Of a DNA stretch of 64,000 bases, positions 15,353 through 23,550 are shown in pieces (within the stretch, counting starts at the first letter, position 1; each line of letters begins with the position of its first letter). A program made the position numbers and the translations under genes. The notes under the pieces were generated by a model. It was given only the letters and a program-made list of their open reading frames with translations. It ran no database searches and was not told the origin of the DNA. This DNA comes from Nonlabens xylanidelens (GTDB taxonomy: Bacteria; Bacteroidota; Bacteroidia; Flavobacteriales; Flavobacteriaceae), in NCBI RefSeq assembly GCF_002934445.1, contig NZ_PTJE01000005.1, positions 1 through 64,000 of the forward strand. The letters run 5' to 3'.

Positions 15353-15739
15353 TTATTCCGCTTGAGTTATTAACGGTTTGCCATTATCTATAACACTTAT
15401 ACAATCATTTATTCCAAGAATCAAATATTCCGTGTTTTGGCTTGAGTGTCCACTAACAAATCCGTTTCGGCTTTTTTCTAGTTCAAACCACCCTCCGTGT
15501 TCTATTTCCCAAATCCATCCGCTGGCTCTTTTTTCATTATCCCAGAACTCGAGTAGGTCTCCTTCATCCAATACTCTGAATCCTATAATATTTTCAAAAG
15601 TCACGTAAACAGGCTCTTGTTGTTCCTCAAAATTTAAAGTTATAGTAAGTCTCCATAAATCGTAATTGATATTCACAATTTCAGGAACCCCTTTAGATTG
15701 AAGTTCAATTTTATGAGAGGATACTTTGAGAGGATTCAT
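15353..15739 (-). CDS. Small cassette protein of unknown function
   Basis: The protein has 128 residues, is soluble and strand-rich: VNINYDLWRLTITLNFE, VYVTFENIIGFRVLDEGDLL, WIWEIEHGGWFELE, then LILGINDCISVIDNG. The compact all-beta character and small acidic size recall immunity-type cassette proteins, but no family is recognised. It starts 31 nt from the degraded right end of its cassette. It is the last intact gene before the core chromosome. Confidence 0.65.
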   Translation of the reverse strand: MNPLKVSSHKIELQSKGVPEIVNINYDLWRLTITLNFEEQQEPVYVTFENIIGFRVLDEGDLLEFWDNEKRASGWIWEIEHGGWFELEKSRNGFVSGHSSQNTEYLILGINDCISVIDNGKPLITQAE

Positions 15740-15756
15740 TTATGCGAATGTATTTT

Positions 15757-15781
15757 TAAATGTTTTACACCTTTGCCCGTT
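15757..15781 (-). other. Remnant of a family D site (right arm only)
   Basis: TGTTTTACACCTTTGCCC followed by GTT (15779-15781) is the right arm of family D. The left arm that should follow the cassette end TTTTACAAC is missing. The shared GTTTTACA suggests deletion by recombination between the cassette tag and the site arm. Confidence 0.6.
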
Positions 15782-15876
15782 CAGGCCAATTAGTAGTTTG
15801 GGAGTCTTAAAATTGTTAATTTGTTTAGCCTAGTGATAGCTTTATGTTTTTCATTGCTATGGAGTAGAGTAATTTT
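15780..15876 (-). repeat. Gene-less cassette, truncated terminal copy
   Basis: The sequence follows the 7556 and 9449 copies for about 95 nt, to GTAATTTTA. It then changes to unrelated sequence that leads into the first chromosomal palindrome at 15900. This marks the right end of the array. Confidence 0.68.
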
Positions 15877-15899
15877 AAGAATAGGTGGTGTTTAGGTTC

Positions 15900-15915
15900 C
15901 TCTTTCGCGAAAGCG
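15900..15915. repeat. Chromosomal palindrome CGCTTTCGCGAAAGCG (variant)
   Basis: It reads CTCTTTCGCGAAAGCG, one mismatch to the 16-bp consensus. First copy to the right of the cassette array. Confidence 0.8.
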
Positions 15916-15939
15916 GAAACCCCATCCAACTCTTTTCAT

Positions 15940-16713
15940 TTATCCCAGTACTTCATTTAAAAGAGCTGCAAGACGCACGCCTCCTTTTTGTAACTGTCCA
16001 CGTAATTTATTAAAATAGGCGTACATGTAACGGTAGCTTAGTTTTTCTCCTACCTCTGTATGTGCATAGATATCTTTTACAAGTACGCGGCTGTCTGCTA
16101 GCCACTCTCTATGGGTACCGCTGCCCATTGCTTTGCGTTCTTTTTTAGTTAATTGTGGCATGTTGCTAGCCAGTTCTGTATAAGACATGCCGTAGCTTTC
16201 TATCATTTGAGAATCCCAAACGCGGTGCAGGTTAGACCCATCTCTAAACCAGCGTACCTGAAAATCGTTACCACCTTTATCTTCACTTATACCGGTGTGT
16301 AATGGCTGGTGCAGGTCGCCTATAAAATGTACGAGCATGCGCAGTTGAAATGCTTTTTCTTCTTTACTAGCCGTTTTTGATTTAAGCGTTGCTATACAGG
16401 TGTCTATGGCTTTTATAATGTCGCCACGCTCACTTTTTTCATGACTGTCATAGTCTGCCTCAAAGGGTATGTTTACATAGTGATGTGGTCCATATTTTCT
16501 ATAAAGGGTATCGCTCTTTATATCGTCTGCATAGGTAGAAACCAGTGCTAGAGACTCACCGTCTAGCAATTTTGAGATGGCTTTTCTAGCTTTTTTATTA
16601 AGGTACTGTTGTGCGATGGCACCAGTGGTGCGGTGGCCTGTTTTTCCCCAGTCGTCTGCAAGGGCAGGAGCGGTGGTACATAGAACTACTAGAATAAATA
16701 AGAAATGACGCAT
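15940..16713 (-). CDS. S1/P1-type zinc-dependent nuclease
   Basis: The protein has 257 residues and a signal peptide at 1-19 (ending PALA). Mature W22 and the motif DDWGKTGH at the new N-terminus are the first Zn ligands of the S1/P1 family. Further ligand motifs follow in order: STYADDIKSD (about 59-68), HHYVNIPF (77-84), HFIGDLHQPLH (129-139) and NLHRVWD (161-167). These enzymes cut single-stranded RNA and DNA in the periplasm or outside the cell and remove 3'-phosphates. Length is normal. It is the first core gene after the array; 85 nt separate it from the peptidase gene upstream. Confidence 0.92.
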   Translation of the reverse strand: MRHFLFILVVLCTTAPALADDWGKTGHRTTGAIAQQYLNKKARKAISKLLDGESLALVSTYADDIKSDTLYRKYGPHHYVNIPFEADYDSHEKSERGDIIKAIDTCIATLKSKTASKEEKAFQLRMLVHFIGDLHQPLHTGISEDKGGNDFQVRWFRDGSNLHRVWDSQMIESYGMSYTELASNMPQLTKKERKAMGSGTHREWLADSRVLVKDIYAHTEVGEKLSYRYMYAYFNKLRGQLQKGGVRLAALLNEVLG

Positions 16714-16798
16714 GATTATTTTTTTAATGGGGACTAAGGTAACTTGCAGGTCTGGTTTTAAGGTTATGTGGACGTTAAAATTAAAGGTCTTTTAAGTT

Positions 16799-17584
16799 TT
16801 AATTTTTAGGTTTTTTTCTTTTTTGTGGGTTAAAGCACAGGTCCAGCATATTATATAATTCTGGGTGTTTTCTTCTCATTAATTTGGGTCTAGAAAAAAA
16901 GTACTCTGCAGTAACAGCAAAGAATTCTGCCTGGTTAGTTGCCCCATAAGATCTTATGTCAGACTCATCTCGGTCTATGGCGTCCATCTCTTTGTGCATG
17001 AGATTGATCCACGGCAGTACATAAGATTTATCTAGAAATGCCTCTGGTATACCGTTAGTCTCTCCATCTATTTTATCTAGCAGGTGGACAAATTCATGGA
17101 TGCCTGTGTTGTGTTTATCGGTATCGTTTTTAAAACCGTGATGCAGGGCTGTTCTAGAGAGTATCATTTGTTTTTCAAAACGTCCTGTACCTACCAGTCC
17201 ACCTATCATGCGGTCTGGATGGTCATCTCCATAACCTAGGTCTTCATTAAAATTATCTGGATAGATTATAACGCCTGTAAGGTTGTTATAACTCCATTCT
17301 TTAAATTTAAAAACAGGTATGACGGCACTGGCCGCGACTAGAATTTTATCGAGTTCTTCTATCTCAAAACCTACGGCGTCTACATAGGTTTCTTCTAGAA
17401 AGGCTACCATGCGCTGTCTAAATATCTTTTGATCCTCTGTAGTAAGTTGCTCATAAAAAGAGACATACTTTTCTAGTGCAGCATGCCACGATGGATGGTC
17501 CTTTTTTCTTTGTGGAGCAGATTCTTTAAAGACTAAAAAATAAAGTACGACTGCTGCTATTAAAGGAATGATAAGGTAAAGCAT
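16799..17584 (-). CDS. M90-family (MtfA-like) zinc peptidase
   Basis: The protein has 261 residues. An N-terminal hydrophobic helix (LIIPLIAAVVLYFLVF, 4-19) anchors it to the membrane, unlike E. coli MtfA, which is soluble. The zinc motif HEFVH is at 163-167, within HNTGIHEFVHLLDKIDG, with a downstream glutamate region, TNQAEFFAVTAEYFF, that supplies the third ligand. MtfA in enterobacteria acts on the Mlc-PtsG glucose circuit; that role cannot be assumed here. Confidence 0.9.
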   Translation of the reverse strand: MLYLIIPLIAAVVLYFLVFKESAPQRKKDHPSWHAALEKYVSFYEQLTTEDQKIFRQRMVAFLEETYVDAVGFEIEELDKILVAASAVIPVFKFKEWSYNNLTGVIIYPDNFNEDLGYGDDHPDRMIGGLVGTGRFEKQMILSRTALHHGFKNDTDKHNTGIHEFVHLLDKIDGETNGIPEAFLDKSYVLPWINLMHKEMDAIDRDESDIRSYGATNQAEFFAVTAEYFFSRPKLMRRKHPELYNMLDLCFNPQKRKKPKN

Positions 17585-17869
17585 GTAGGTAATTATGGTT
17601 AGTAATGTAAAATGGTAATAGAGGTGTAAAGTAAACTTAAATAGATCAAAGAAGGCGGCTACTGATGCATTTTTATATATTGTTTACTAGTATGCGTGGC
17701 GGCAGTTACGATTTTATTGTTTTATAAAGTAAACTGGGTTGTGCGTGGATAACAGTTGGGTGGCTGTTTATTACAATTGAGTTGTTTTGATTTTGGCTTT
17801 TTGTTTTCTGTTCTCATTTTTGTGGTGTTCTAAGGGAATAAATTACTTTTAGAATTCTAAAACAGATTC

Positions 17870-19204
17870 ATGACTTTTAAAAGGTTCATAAAATTTATAA
17901 TTGCGAGTATCCTTATCTCCATAGGGATTAACCTTATTACTGCCTACCTGCGTGGTGATTTTTTAGTATGGGAAAAAGAGTTAGAGGGTTTTGGTATCAA
18001 CTTTTTGTTTGCCACGGTTTTAAGTATAGGTAACCAGTGGTGGTTTGATGTGATGACTAAAAAGTTTTCATGGCAAGAGAATATGATGAAACGTGTCGTG
18101 TACGGTGCTATAGGTTCTGTGTTACTTACTTGTTTACTGTTGTTTTTACTCAATGGCATTACCTATGTGTTTATTTATAATAACAGTTGGGATAGCTTTA
18201 TAAAAGGGCAAAGGTTAAGTAGGTATCTATTCGGCATGATTGTAACGCTGGTGGTAACACTTATTTATCATGCGATATATTTTTATAAACTGTCGCAGAC
18301 ACAAAAGGTAAATGAGCAAAAGATAATTGCAAGAAGTGCCACAGCGCAATTTGACGCGTTAAAGAATCAGCTAGATCCACATTTTTTATTCAATAGTTTA
18401 AATGTATTGGTTTCTCTAATAGAAGAGAATCCTAAAGCCGCAACAAAGTTTACGACATCTTTATCAAAAGTATATAGGTATGTACTGGAACAGCGCAATA
18501 AAGAACTGGTCTCTGTAGAAGAAGAGCTGGCATTTGCCCGTACTTATGTAGGGTTGCTCAAAACCAGATTTGAAGATAGTATCACGATAGATATTCCAGA
18601 TCATGGGTCGCGTACAGACGCTATGGTCGTACCGCTATCGCTACAACTGCTTATAGAAAATGCCGTAAAACATAATATAGTAAGCGATAGTAAACCGCTG
18701 CATCTCAAGATATATGAAAAAGATAACCTGCTGGTTATAGAAAACAACCTGCAAAAAAAGCAAGTCATTAAAAAGAGCACCGGTGTAGGACTGCAAAATA
18801 TAGCCAGTAGATATGGACTGCTCACAGATCATAAAATGACCCTAGAAGAGACCAGTACTTCTTTTATAGTCAGCCTGCCTATTCTCACACAAGAAACCAT
18901 ACATATGAAGACTCTAGAATTTACTACAGAAAATCTAGAAGATAAAAAACTAGTACAGGCAAAAACGAAGGTCGCTGCCATAAAAGACCTTTATGATAGC
19001 GCGCTCAAGATGATTTTAATAATCGCTTTTCTAGCTGTAATTAATGCGTTTACAGGTGGTTTTCCTTGGGTTATATTTCCTGCTATAGGTATGAGTATAG
19101 GATTGTTTTTTCAGTACCAGCGCACCTATGATAAGAGTTTAATTTTAGGTAAAAAGTGGGAAGAAGAAAAGATCAATAGTTTAATGAACGATAAAAACTT
19201 TTAA
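17870..19204 (+). CDS. LytS-type sensor histidine kinase fused to a 2TM domain
   Basis: The protein has 444 residues. Four membrane helices lie in about 8-145. A His_kinase domain is at about 160-240, with the phosphoacceptor in LDPHFLFNSLNVL. The ATP-binding part has IENAVKHN and GVGLQNIASRYG and ends near 340. An unusual extra 100 residues follow, containing two helices (MILIIAFLAVINAFTGGF, VIFPAIGMSIGLFF): the 2TM domain normally found as a separate small protein. Three bases separate its stop from the next gene, a free-standing 2TM protein, and a LytTR regulator follows. It acts as the sensor of that pair; the stimulus is unknown. Confidence 0.9.
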   Translation: MTFKRFIKFIIASILISIGINLITAYLRGDFLVWEKELEGFGINFLFATVLSIGNQWWFDVMTKKFSWQENMMKRVVYGAIGSVLLTCLLLFLLNGITYVFIYNNSWDSFIKGQRLSRYLFGMIVTLVVTLIYHAIYFYKLSQTQKVNEQKIIARSATAQFDALKNQLDPHFLFNSLNVLVSLIEENPKAATKFTTSLSKVYRYVLEQRNKELVSVEEELAFARTYVGLLKTRFEDSITIDIPDHGSRTDAMVVPLSLQLLIENAVKHNIVSDSKPLHLKIYEKDNLLVIENNLQKKQVIKKSTGVGLQNIASRYGLLTDHKMTLEETSTSFIVSLPILTQETIHMKTLEFTTENLEDKKLVQAKTKVAAIKDLYDSALKMILIIAFLAVINAFTGGFPWVIFPAIGMSIGLFFQYQRTYDKSLILGKKWEEEKINSLMNDKNF

Positions 19205-19207
19205 GAG

Positions 19208-19498
19208 ATGAAAAAAGAAGAAACCTACCAAGAGAGATATACCAGGGCAAAGGCTCGAGTAGAAGAGATAAAAGCATTTTACAGTCATTTAACGGTCTAC
19301 ATTATAGTTAATATAGGTATCGCAGGTTTAAATTATTACCAGAATGGTTGGGAAGAGCCATGGTTTCTATTTCCGCTAGGTGGTTGGGGTATAGGTGTGG
19401 TAGGGCATGCGATAGGCACCTTTGGTAGTAATCCGTTTACGAGTAAAAATTGGGAAGAACGCAAGATTCAAGAACTTATGGATAAAGAAGGATCTTAA
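19208..19498 (+). CDS. 2TM domain protein
   Basis: The protein has 96 residues and the pattern typical of the family: charged start (RYTRAKARVEEIKAFYSHL), two membrane helices (TVYIIVNIGIAGLNYY, FLFPLGGWGIGVVGHAIGTF), then NWEERKIQELMDKE. It sits between the kinase and regulator genes, so it is probably part of the same signalling unit. Its own fold repeats the C-terminal extension of the kinase, including the WEEEKINSLM / WEERKIQELM tail. Confidence 0.88.
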   Translation: MKKEETYQERYTRAKARVEEIKAFYSHLTVYIIVNIGIAGLNYYQNGWEEPWFLFPLGGWGIGVVGHAIGTFGSNPFTSKNWEERKIQELMDKEGS

Positions 19499-19559
19499 AT
19501 ACCATTGCTCACCTTATTATACCTAACCAGCCATTAACACATCATTTACCTACCATCAC

Positions 19560-20342
19560 ATGAGTACATTTAAAGCCATTATCATAGAAGATGAAAAACC
19601 AGCAGCGCGACGTCTACACCGCATGCTAGTAGAAATAGGAGTAGAGCCAGAGGTCATGCTACACTCTGTACAGGAGTCTGTAGAATACCTACTCAATAAT
19701 GAGGCGCCAGACCTTATATTTCTAGACATACAGTTAAGTGATGGACTCTCTTTTGAAATCTTTGATCAGGTAGACATACATAGTGCGATTATTTTTACTA
19801 CTGCTTATGACGAGTATGCTTTGCAGGCTTTTAAATTAAATAGCATCGACTATCTATTAAAACCTATCGATCAAGAAGAGTTAGAAAAGGCAGTAGATCA
19901 ATTTAGGTTACGCTTTCGCGAAAGCGAGAACAAAAACAATAAAGCTGCGACCATCAATTTTGAAGACATAGCAAAATTACTAGGCAATCCCATAGAGCGC
20001 AATTATAAAAAACGATACACAGCAAAAGTAGGCGAGCACCTAAAACTGTTTCATACCGACGATGTGAAACTGTTCTATTCTGAAAATAAAGGCACCTACT
20101 TGCATCTAGAAAATGGGCGCAACTATTTAATAGACTCAAAATTAGAATCTCTAGTAGAAGAACTGGACCCAGAGCAGTTTTATAGAGTCTCTAGGCAGGC
20201 TATAGTAAATATAAATGCCATAGATGACATGATTTCTTATACTAATTCTAGAATACAAATTAAAATAAATTCTTTTAAAGAAATGGATTTAATAGTTAGT
20301 AGAGAGCGAGTTAAGGATTTTAAAAGCTGGTTAGAACGCTAG
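19560..20342 (+). CDS. LytTR-family response regulator
   Basis: The protein has 260 residues. The receiver domain (1-115) has acidic pocket E10-D11-E12, phosphoacceptor D56 (LIFLDIQLS), switch TTAYDEY and lysine in YLLKP. A linker at about 115-150 is followed by a LytTR DNA-binding domain (KVGEHLKLF, STKGTYLHL-like ENKGTYLHLENG, FYRVSRQAIVNINAI). It is the partner of the LytS kinase two genes upstream. The chromosomal palindrome is embedded in-frame in the linker (19911-19926) and encodes part of RLRFRES. Confidence 0.93.
   Translation: MSTFKAIIIEDEKPAARRLHRMLVEIGVEPEVMLHSVQESVEYLLNNEAPDLIFLDIQLSDGLSFEIFDQVDIHSAIIFTTAYDEYALQAFKLNSIDYLLKPIDQEELEKAVDQFRLRFRESENKNNKAATINFEDIAKLLGNPIERNYKKRYTAKVGEHLKLFHTDDVKLFYSENKGTYLHLENGRNYLIDSKLESLVEELDPEQFYRVSRQAIVNINAIDDMISYTNSRIQIKINSFKEMDLIVSRERVKDFKSWLER
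19911..19926. repeat. Chromosomal palindrome inside a coding region
   Basis: A perfect CGCTTTCGCGAAAGCG lies in the linker between the receiver and LytTR domains. Confidence 0.9.
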
Positions 20343-20405
20343 TTTAAACGTTCAAACATATTATTTATTAAAACAACCATCACAGCAATTGTTTTTAAAT
20401 ATATA

Positions 20406-20440
20406 AACGCCTGACTATAAGAATAGTCAGGCGTTAAAGT
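20406..20440. terminator. Convergent terminator hairpin
   Basis: The stem AACGCCTGACTAT / ATAGTCAGGCGTT (20406-20435) lies between the convergent regulator and SOD genes. The T-tract is weak on either side. Confidence 0.75.
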
Positions 20441-20462
20441 TTTAAGTAATAGAATTAATACA

Positions 20463-21092
20463 TTATTCAATCACACCACAAGCGACACGAGCACCAGCTG
20501 CACCACTAGGTTGAGATTTAAAATCGTCTGCACTAGCGTGTACGATAACTCCTTTTCCTACTATGTTTCTAGTCTCATCGTCACAGTCTATACACCATTT
20601 ATCTGTTGTAAATTCTAGGGTAGCTTTACCGTCCTCAGCAACTTCTAGGTTACCTATGTCTCCAGAATGAAACATTCCTTCGCCCCATTTTCCATGATCT
20701 TCACTAGTTGGATCCCAGTGTCCGCCGGCGCTTTTACCATCGTCAGAACTACAGTCTCCATTCTGGTGTATATGAATAGCGTGTGTTCCTGCAGTTAATC
20801 CTGCAAGGTCTGCATTCATAGTAACACCTTCTTCGGTTTGCATAAACTCGATAACACCGTTTACATCGCTACCACTTTTTGCAGACATGGTTACCATAAT
20901 CTCTTTACCTACCATTAAAGTAGTGTCATCATGATTTGCATGATCGTCGTGTTCTCCATGATCGTGAGAGCCGTCATCTGTGTGCTCGGTTTCATCAGTG
21001 ATTTTTTCTGTTTCTTTACCTTCTTTACAAGATGTAACACCTAGACCTAGTGTTAAGGTAAGCGCGATTATTCCTATTGCAATTCTTTTCAT
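20463..21092 (-). CDS. sodC: Cu/Zn superoxide dismutase family lipoprotein
   Basis: The protein has 209 residues. The lipobox VTSC gives Cys22 and an envelope lipoprotein. A 30-residue His/Asp-rich stretch (HDHGEHDDHANHDD) follows, likely a metal-capture tail. The SOD domain then shows HAIHIHQNGDC (copper ligands), AGGHWDPTSEDHGK (zinc loop), MFHSGDIGNL and the final VIVHASADD with GARVACGVIE. The paired cysteines of the intrasubunit disulfide are present. It dismutates superoxide outside the cytoplasm. Confidence 0.92.
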   Translation of the reverse strand: MKRIAIGIIALTLTLGLGVTSCKEGKETEKITDETEHTDDGSHDHGEHDDHANHDDTTLMVGKEIMVTMSAKSGSDVNGVIEFMQTEEGVTMNADLAGLTAGTHAIHIHQNGDCSSDDGKSAGGHWDPTSEDHGKWGEGMFHSGDIGNLEVAEDGKATLEFTTDKWCIDCDDETRNIVGKGVIVHASADDFKSQPSGAAGARVACGVIE

Positions 21093-21150
21093 AATTTGGT
21101 TATTTTAGGTTACTTAATACTTTAAAAGTAAGAAGTTAAAAATAACTTTA

Positions 21151-21639
21151 TCATAAGAGTTTCTCAAATTTCATAGGGTTATGATTTCCTACCTTTAAAT
21201 TTTCCATGGCATTTAATGCTAGATCTACTTTTTTCTGAGAGCCTTTTGCATTGTAAATCATAAAAATAATATTGCGCTGTTTACCAGGTAATAGACTTTC
21301 AAAAATCTCGTAGGCTTCATAATCACTTAATAAAACAGCCTCTAATTCTTCAGTCATAGGCGCTTGATATTTGCTCGTATCTTCTTGCATGATTACATTC
21401 ATAGCGTCTCCATGATTGATAGCTAGTTTTTTCTGGTTAGCCTTTGAAAACATAAGATATACAGAGCCGTGTTTTTTTACTACACCAGCGTATAAAGTAA
21501 TCTGGTTCTCACCAGTACTTATTTGTGCCACGACACGTTTAATTTTATCTAGTGCTAGCTGTCCGGCAATATCTTCAGGTATAGGCAGTGCACCCATGAA
21601 ACCACCTGTATTAAGATAGGTGTCAAATTCAAAAACCAT
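21151..21639 (-). CDS. YdeI/OmpD-associated family protein (DUF1905-type)
   Basis: The protein has 162 residues. The N-terminal half is a DUF1905-like beta-barrel (FEFDTYLNTGGFMGALPIP, then ITLYAGVVKKHGSVYLMFSK, MNVIMQED). The C-terminal half is helical (LEAVLLSDYEAYEIFESLLPGKQRNIIFMIYNAKG), as in bacteriocin-protection YdeI relatives. Its start codon shares one base with the stop of the upstream hydrolase gene (TAATG), so the two are translationally coupled. The biochemical role is unknown. Confidence 0.8.
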   Translation of the reverse strand: MVFEFDTYLNTGGFMGALPIPEDIAGQLALDKIKRVVAQISTGENQITLYAGVVKKHGSVYLMFSKANQKKLAINHGDAMNVIMQEDTSKYQAPMTEELEAVLLSDYEAYEIFESLLPGKQRNIIFMIYNAKGSQKKVDLALNAMENLKVGNHNPMKFEKLL

Positions 21640-22844
21640 TAACTCATCAATTTAGTAACTACTTGTGTTTCTGAATGTAGCGTTTTATGCACAGGGCACT
21701 TATCTGCTATTTGTAATATTCTTTTTAATTGTTTCTCGTCTAGATCGCCAGTTATTTTAATTTCTCTTGTAAATGTGTCTATTTCCACACCATCTAGATT
21801 ACCGTTTATAGGAAATTGTTTGTCATAATTCACGTGGCATTGTACGTTATCTACTTTCCATTCTTTGCGACGGGCATACATTTGTATAGTCATTACAGTA
21901 CAAGCGGCTAGACCACTAGAAAGTAAATCAAAAGGAGTTGGGCCGAAGTTGTTACCACCTACGCTTTCTGGCTCGTCTGCGGTAAAGTAATGATTACCAG
22001 CTTTCATTTGAGTAGTGAACACGTCTTCGTGATTAAGACTAGCGGCAACGTTATCTTTAGAGTTTAGTACCTCTTCTTTAGGTTCTTCCATATATCTAGA
22101 AGCCCATTTTGCGATTACTTCACCTATATATTTAGAATCAGTTTTATTCATTAATAAATGGTCTGCACCATCTAGACTTATAAAACTTTTAGGATGTACG
22201 GCAGCGTGGTATAATTTTTCGGCATGTTTTATACCTACCGTATTATCTTGTGGAGAATGTGCAATTAGAATAGGTTTTCTCAACTCCTTTAATGTATTGG
22301 TCACATGTTGCTCGTTGATATCCTTGAGGAATTGTTCCTTAATTTTAAAAGGTCTACCGCTTAATTGTACGGTAGCTTCTCCATTTTCTGTAATGGCATT
22401 AATTTGATCTCCAAAAAGATGACTCACATGTTTAGTATCACTAGGTGCGCCTATAGTTGCAACAGCTTTTATGGAGCTCGCTTTCGCGGAAGCGAATATA
22501 ACAGCAGCACCACCTAAACTATGACCTATTAATAGAGTAGGAGCTTTATAGTTAGTCTCTAGAAAGTCTATTGCAGCAAGAAGATCGTCCACATTTCCAG
22601 AAAAATTAGTATCTGCAAAATCACCGTCAGAATCTCCTAAACCTGTAAAATCAAAACGTAAAACACCATATCCAGCAGTGGTTAATGCTCTAGAAATATT
22701 CTTTGTGGCGCTGAAGTTTTTACTACAAGTAAAACAATGTGCAAAAACAGCATAGTTATGAGGATGGCGATTTGCAGGTAATTCTAGCCTACCGCTTAAT
22801 TCATATCCTTGTGCGTTTTTAAAATTTATCTTTTCAAAGTTCAT
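21639..22844 (-). CDS. Bifunctional alpha/beta hydrolase - OsmC family protein
   Basis: The start is placed at the ATG giving MNFEKINFKN; upstream codons look non-coding. The protein has 401 residues. Residues about 1-255 are an alpha/beta hydrolase with nucleophile elbow GHSLGGA, acid region SPQDNTV and histidine in DGADHLL. Residues about 275-401 are an OsmC/Ohr-like domain (FGPTPFDLLSSGLAACTVMT, final DKCPVHKTL) with the two cysteines used for peroxide reduction. This fusion is known in bacteria. A palindrome copy (22479-22494) lies in-frame and encodes ASAKAS. Confidence 0.92.
   Translation of the reverse strand: MNFEKINFKNAQGYELSGRLELPANRHPHNYAVFAHCFTCSKNFSATKNISRALTTAGYGVLRFDFTGLGDSDGDFADTNFSGNVDDLLAAIDFLETNYKAPTLLIGHSLGGAAVIFASAKASSIKAVATIGAPSDTKHVSHLFGDQINAITENGEATVQLSGRPFKIKEQFLKDINEQHVTNTLKELRKPILIAHSPQDNTVGIKHAEKLYHAAVHPKSFISLDGADHLLMNKTDSKYIGEVIAKWASRYMEEPKEEVLNSKDNVAASLNHEDVFTTQMKAGNHYFTADEPESVGGNNFGPTPFDLLSSGLAACTVMTIQMYARRKEWKVDNVQCHVNYDKQFPINGNLDGVEIDTFTREIKITGDLDEKQLKRILQIADKCPVHKTLHSETQVVTKLMS
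22479..22494. repeat. Chromosomal palindrome (variant) inside a coding region
   Basis: It reads CGCTTTCGCGGAAGCG, one mismatch, within the hydrolase domain. Confidence 0.8.
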
Positions 22845-22964
22845 GATCGTGATTTTGTATAAAAATAATACCTTTTTATCACAGCAATATTGCATTAACT
22901 AATTATTGTAATAGTTACAGTCATTCTTTTTAGATTCTATACTTTTACAACAGATATATTTATT

Positions 22965-23495
22965 ATGAAAAATCTATACTTTTTACTTGTTCTATCGCTG
23001 GTTTCCTGCATGAATAACTCATCTGATAAAACACCAGAAGAGCAACAGAAAGACCAGCTTACTACCTTTTATTTTATACGTCATGCAGAAAAAGCTGTAG
23101 ATCAAGGTAGAGATCCAGAGCTTACTGAAGCTGGCAAAAATAGAGCAAGTCAGTGGGTAAATTATTTCTTCATTAAAGATGTAGATCACGTCATATCATC
23201 AGACTTTAAAAGGACTAGAGAGACCGCCGCACCACTGGCAAAATCTAAGAAACTGCCAGTAGAATTATATGATGTAAGCAAAGTAGATGGAGTATCTTTA
23301 TTAGAAACTTATAGAGGTAAAACGGTTGCTTTATATGGACATAGCAACACCATAAATGTTTATGCAAACGCGTTGCAAAAAGATAGTATCTATAAAGAAC
23401 TAGAAGAATCAGATTACAATCACTTTTTTATCGTGCGTGTCGATAAGGATGGAAATTCTAATGCTACAAAAGAGTCCATGGACTTCATGGAGTAA
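22965..23495 (+). CDS. Histidine phosphatase family lipoprotein (SixA/phosphoglycerate-mutase-like)
   Basis: The protein has 176 residues. The lipobox LVSC (Cys15) makes it an envelope lipoprotein. The family's catalytic signature is FIRHAEKA at about 38-45; SSDFKRTRETAAPLA and ALYGHSNTI supply the second arginine and histidine. The short form suggests a phosphohistidine or small phosphomonoester substrate. It stands alone between divergent and co-directional neighbours; 55 nt separate it from the next gene. Confidence 0.88.
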   Translation: MKNLYFLLVLSLVSCMNNSSDKTPEEQQKDQLTTFYFIRHAEKAVDQGRDPELTEAGKNRASQWVNYFFIKDVDHVISSDFKRTRETAAPLAKSKKLPVELYDVSKVDGVSLLETYRGKTVALYGHSNTINVYANALQKDSIYKELEESDYNHFFIVRVDKDGNSNATKESMDFME

Positions 23496-23550
23496 GCACA
23501 GTTAGTAAACCATCACCTATTAATAGTATCAACTACCTTTTTTATACCAT

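Larger units (their letters stand above)
396..15780 (-). other. Integron-like gene-cassette array lacking an integrase in view (CALIN-type)
   Basis: Successive minus-strand genes are each bounded on the left by GTT plus a short tag and on the right by the reverse-complement tag plus AAC. Examples are GTTATGTAGC/GCTACATAAC around 9793-11679, GTTATACACC/GGTGTATAAC around 5307-6335, GTTGTGGTGC/GCACCACAAC around 3728-4270 and GTTACCACAC/GTGTGGTAAC around 11826-12629. This is the signature of integron cassettes, whose terminal bases complete their own attC. Between them are long imperfect inverted repeats. No IntI is encoded anywhere in the window. The left limit is outside the window; the right limit is a truncated cassette next to core genes. 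Confidence 0.8.

Noticed and set aside
1-15880. Integron integrase (intI)
   Set aside because: No reading frame with a tyrosine-recombinase R...H-x-x-R...Y pattern was seen in the array or to its right. It may lie left of the window.
1-15880. Prophage or conjugative element
   Set aside because: No structural phage, portal, terminase, relaxase or type IV secretion genes are present.
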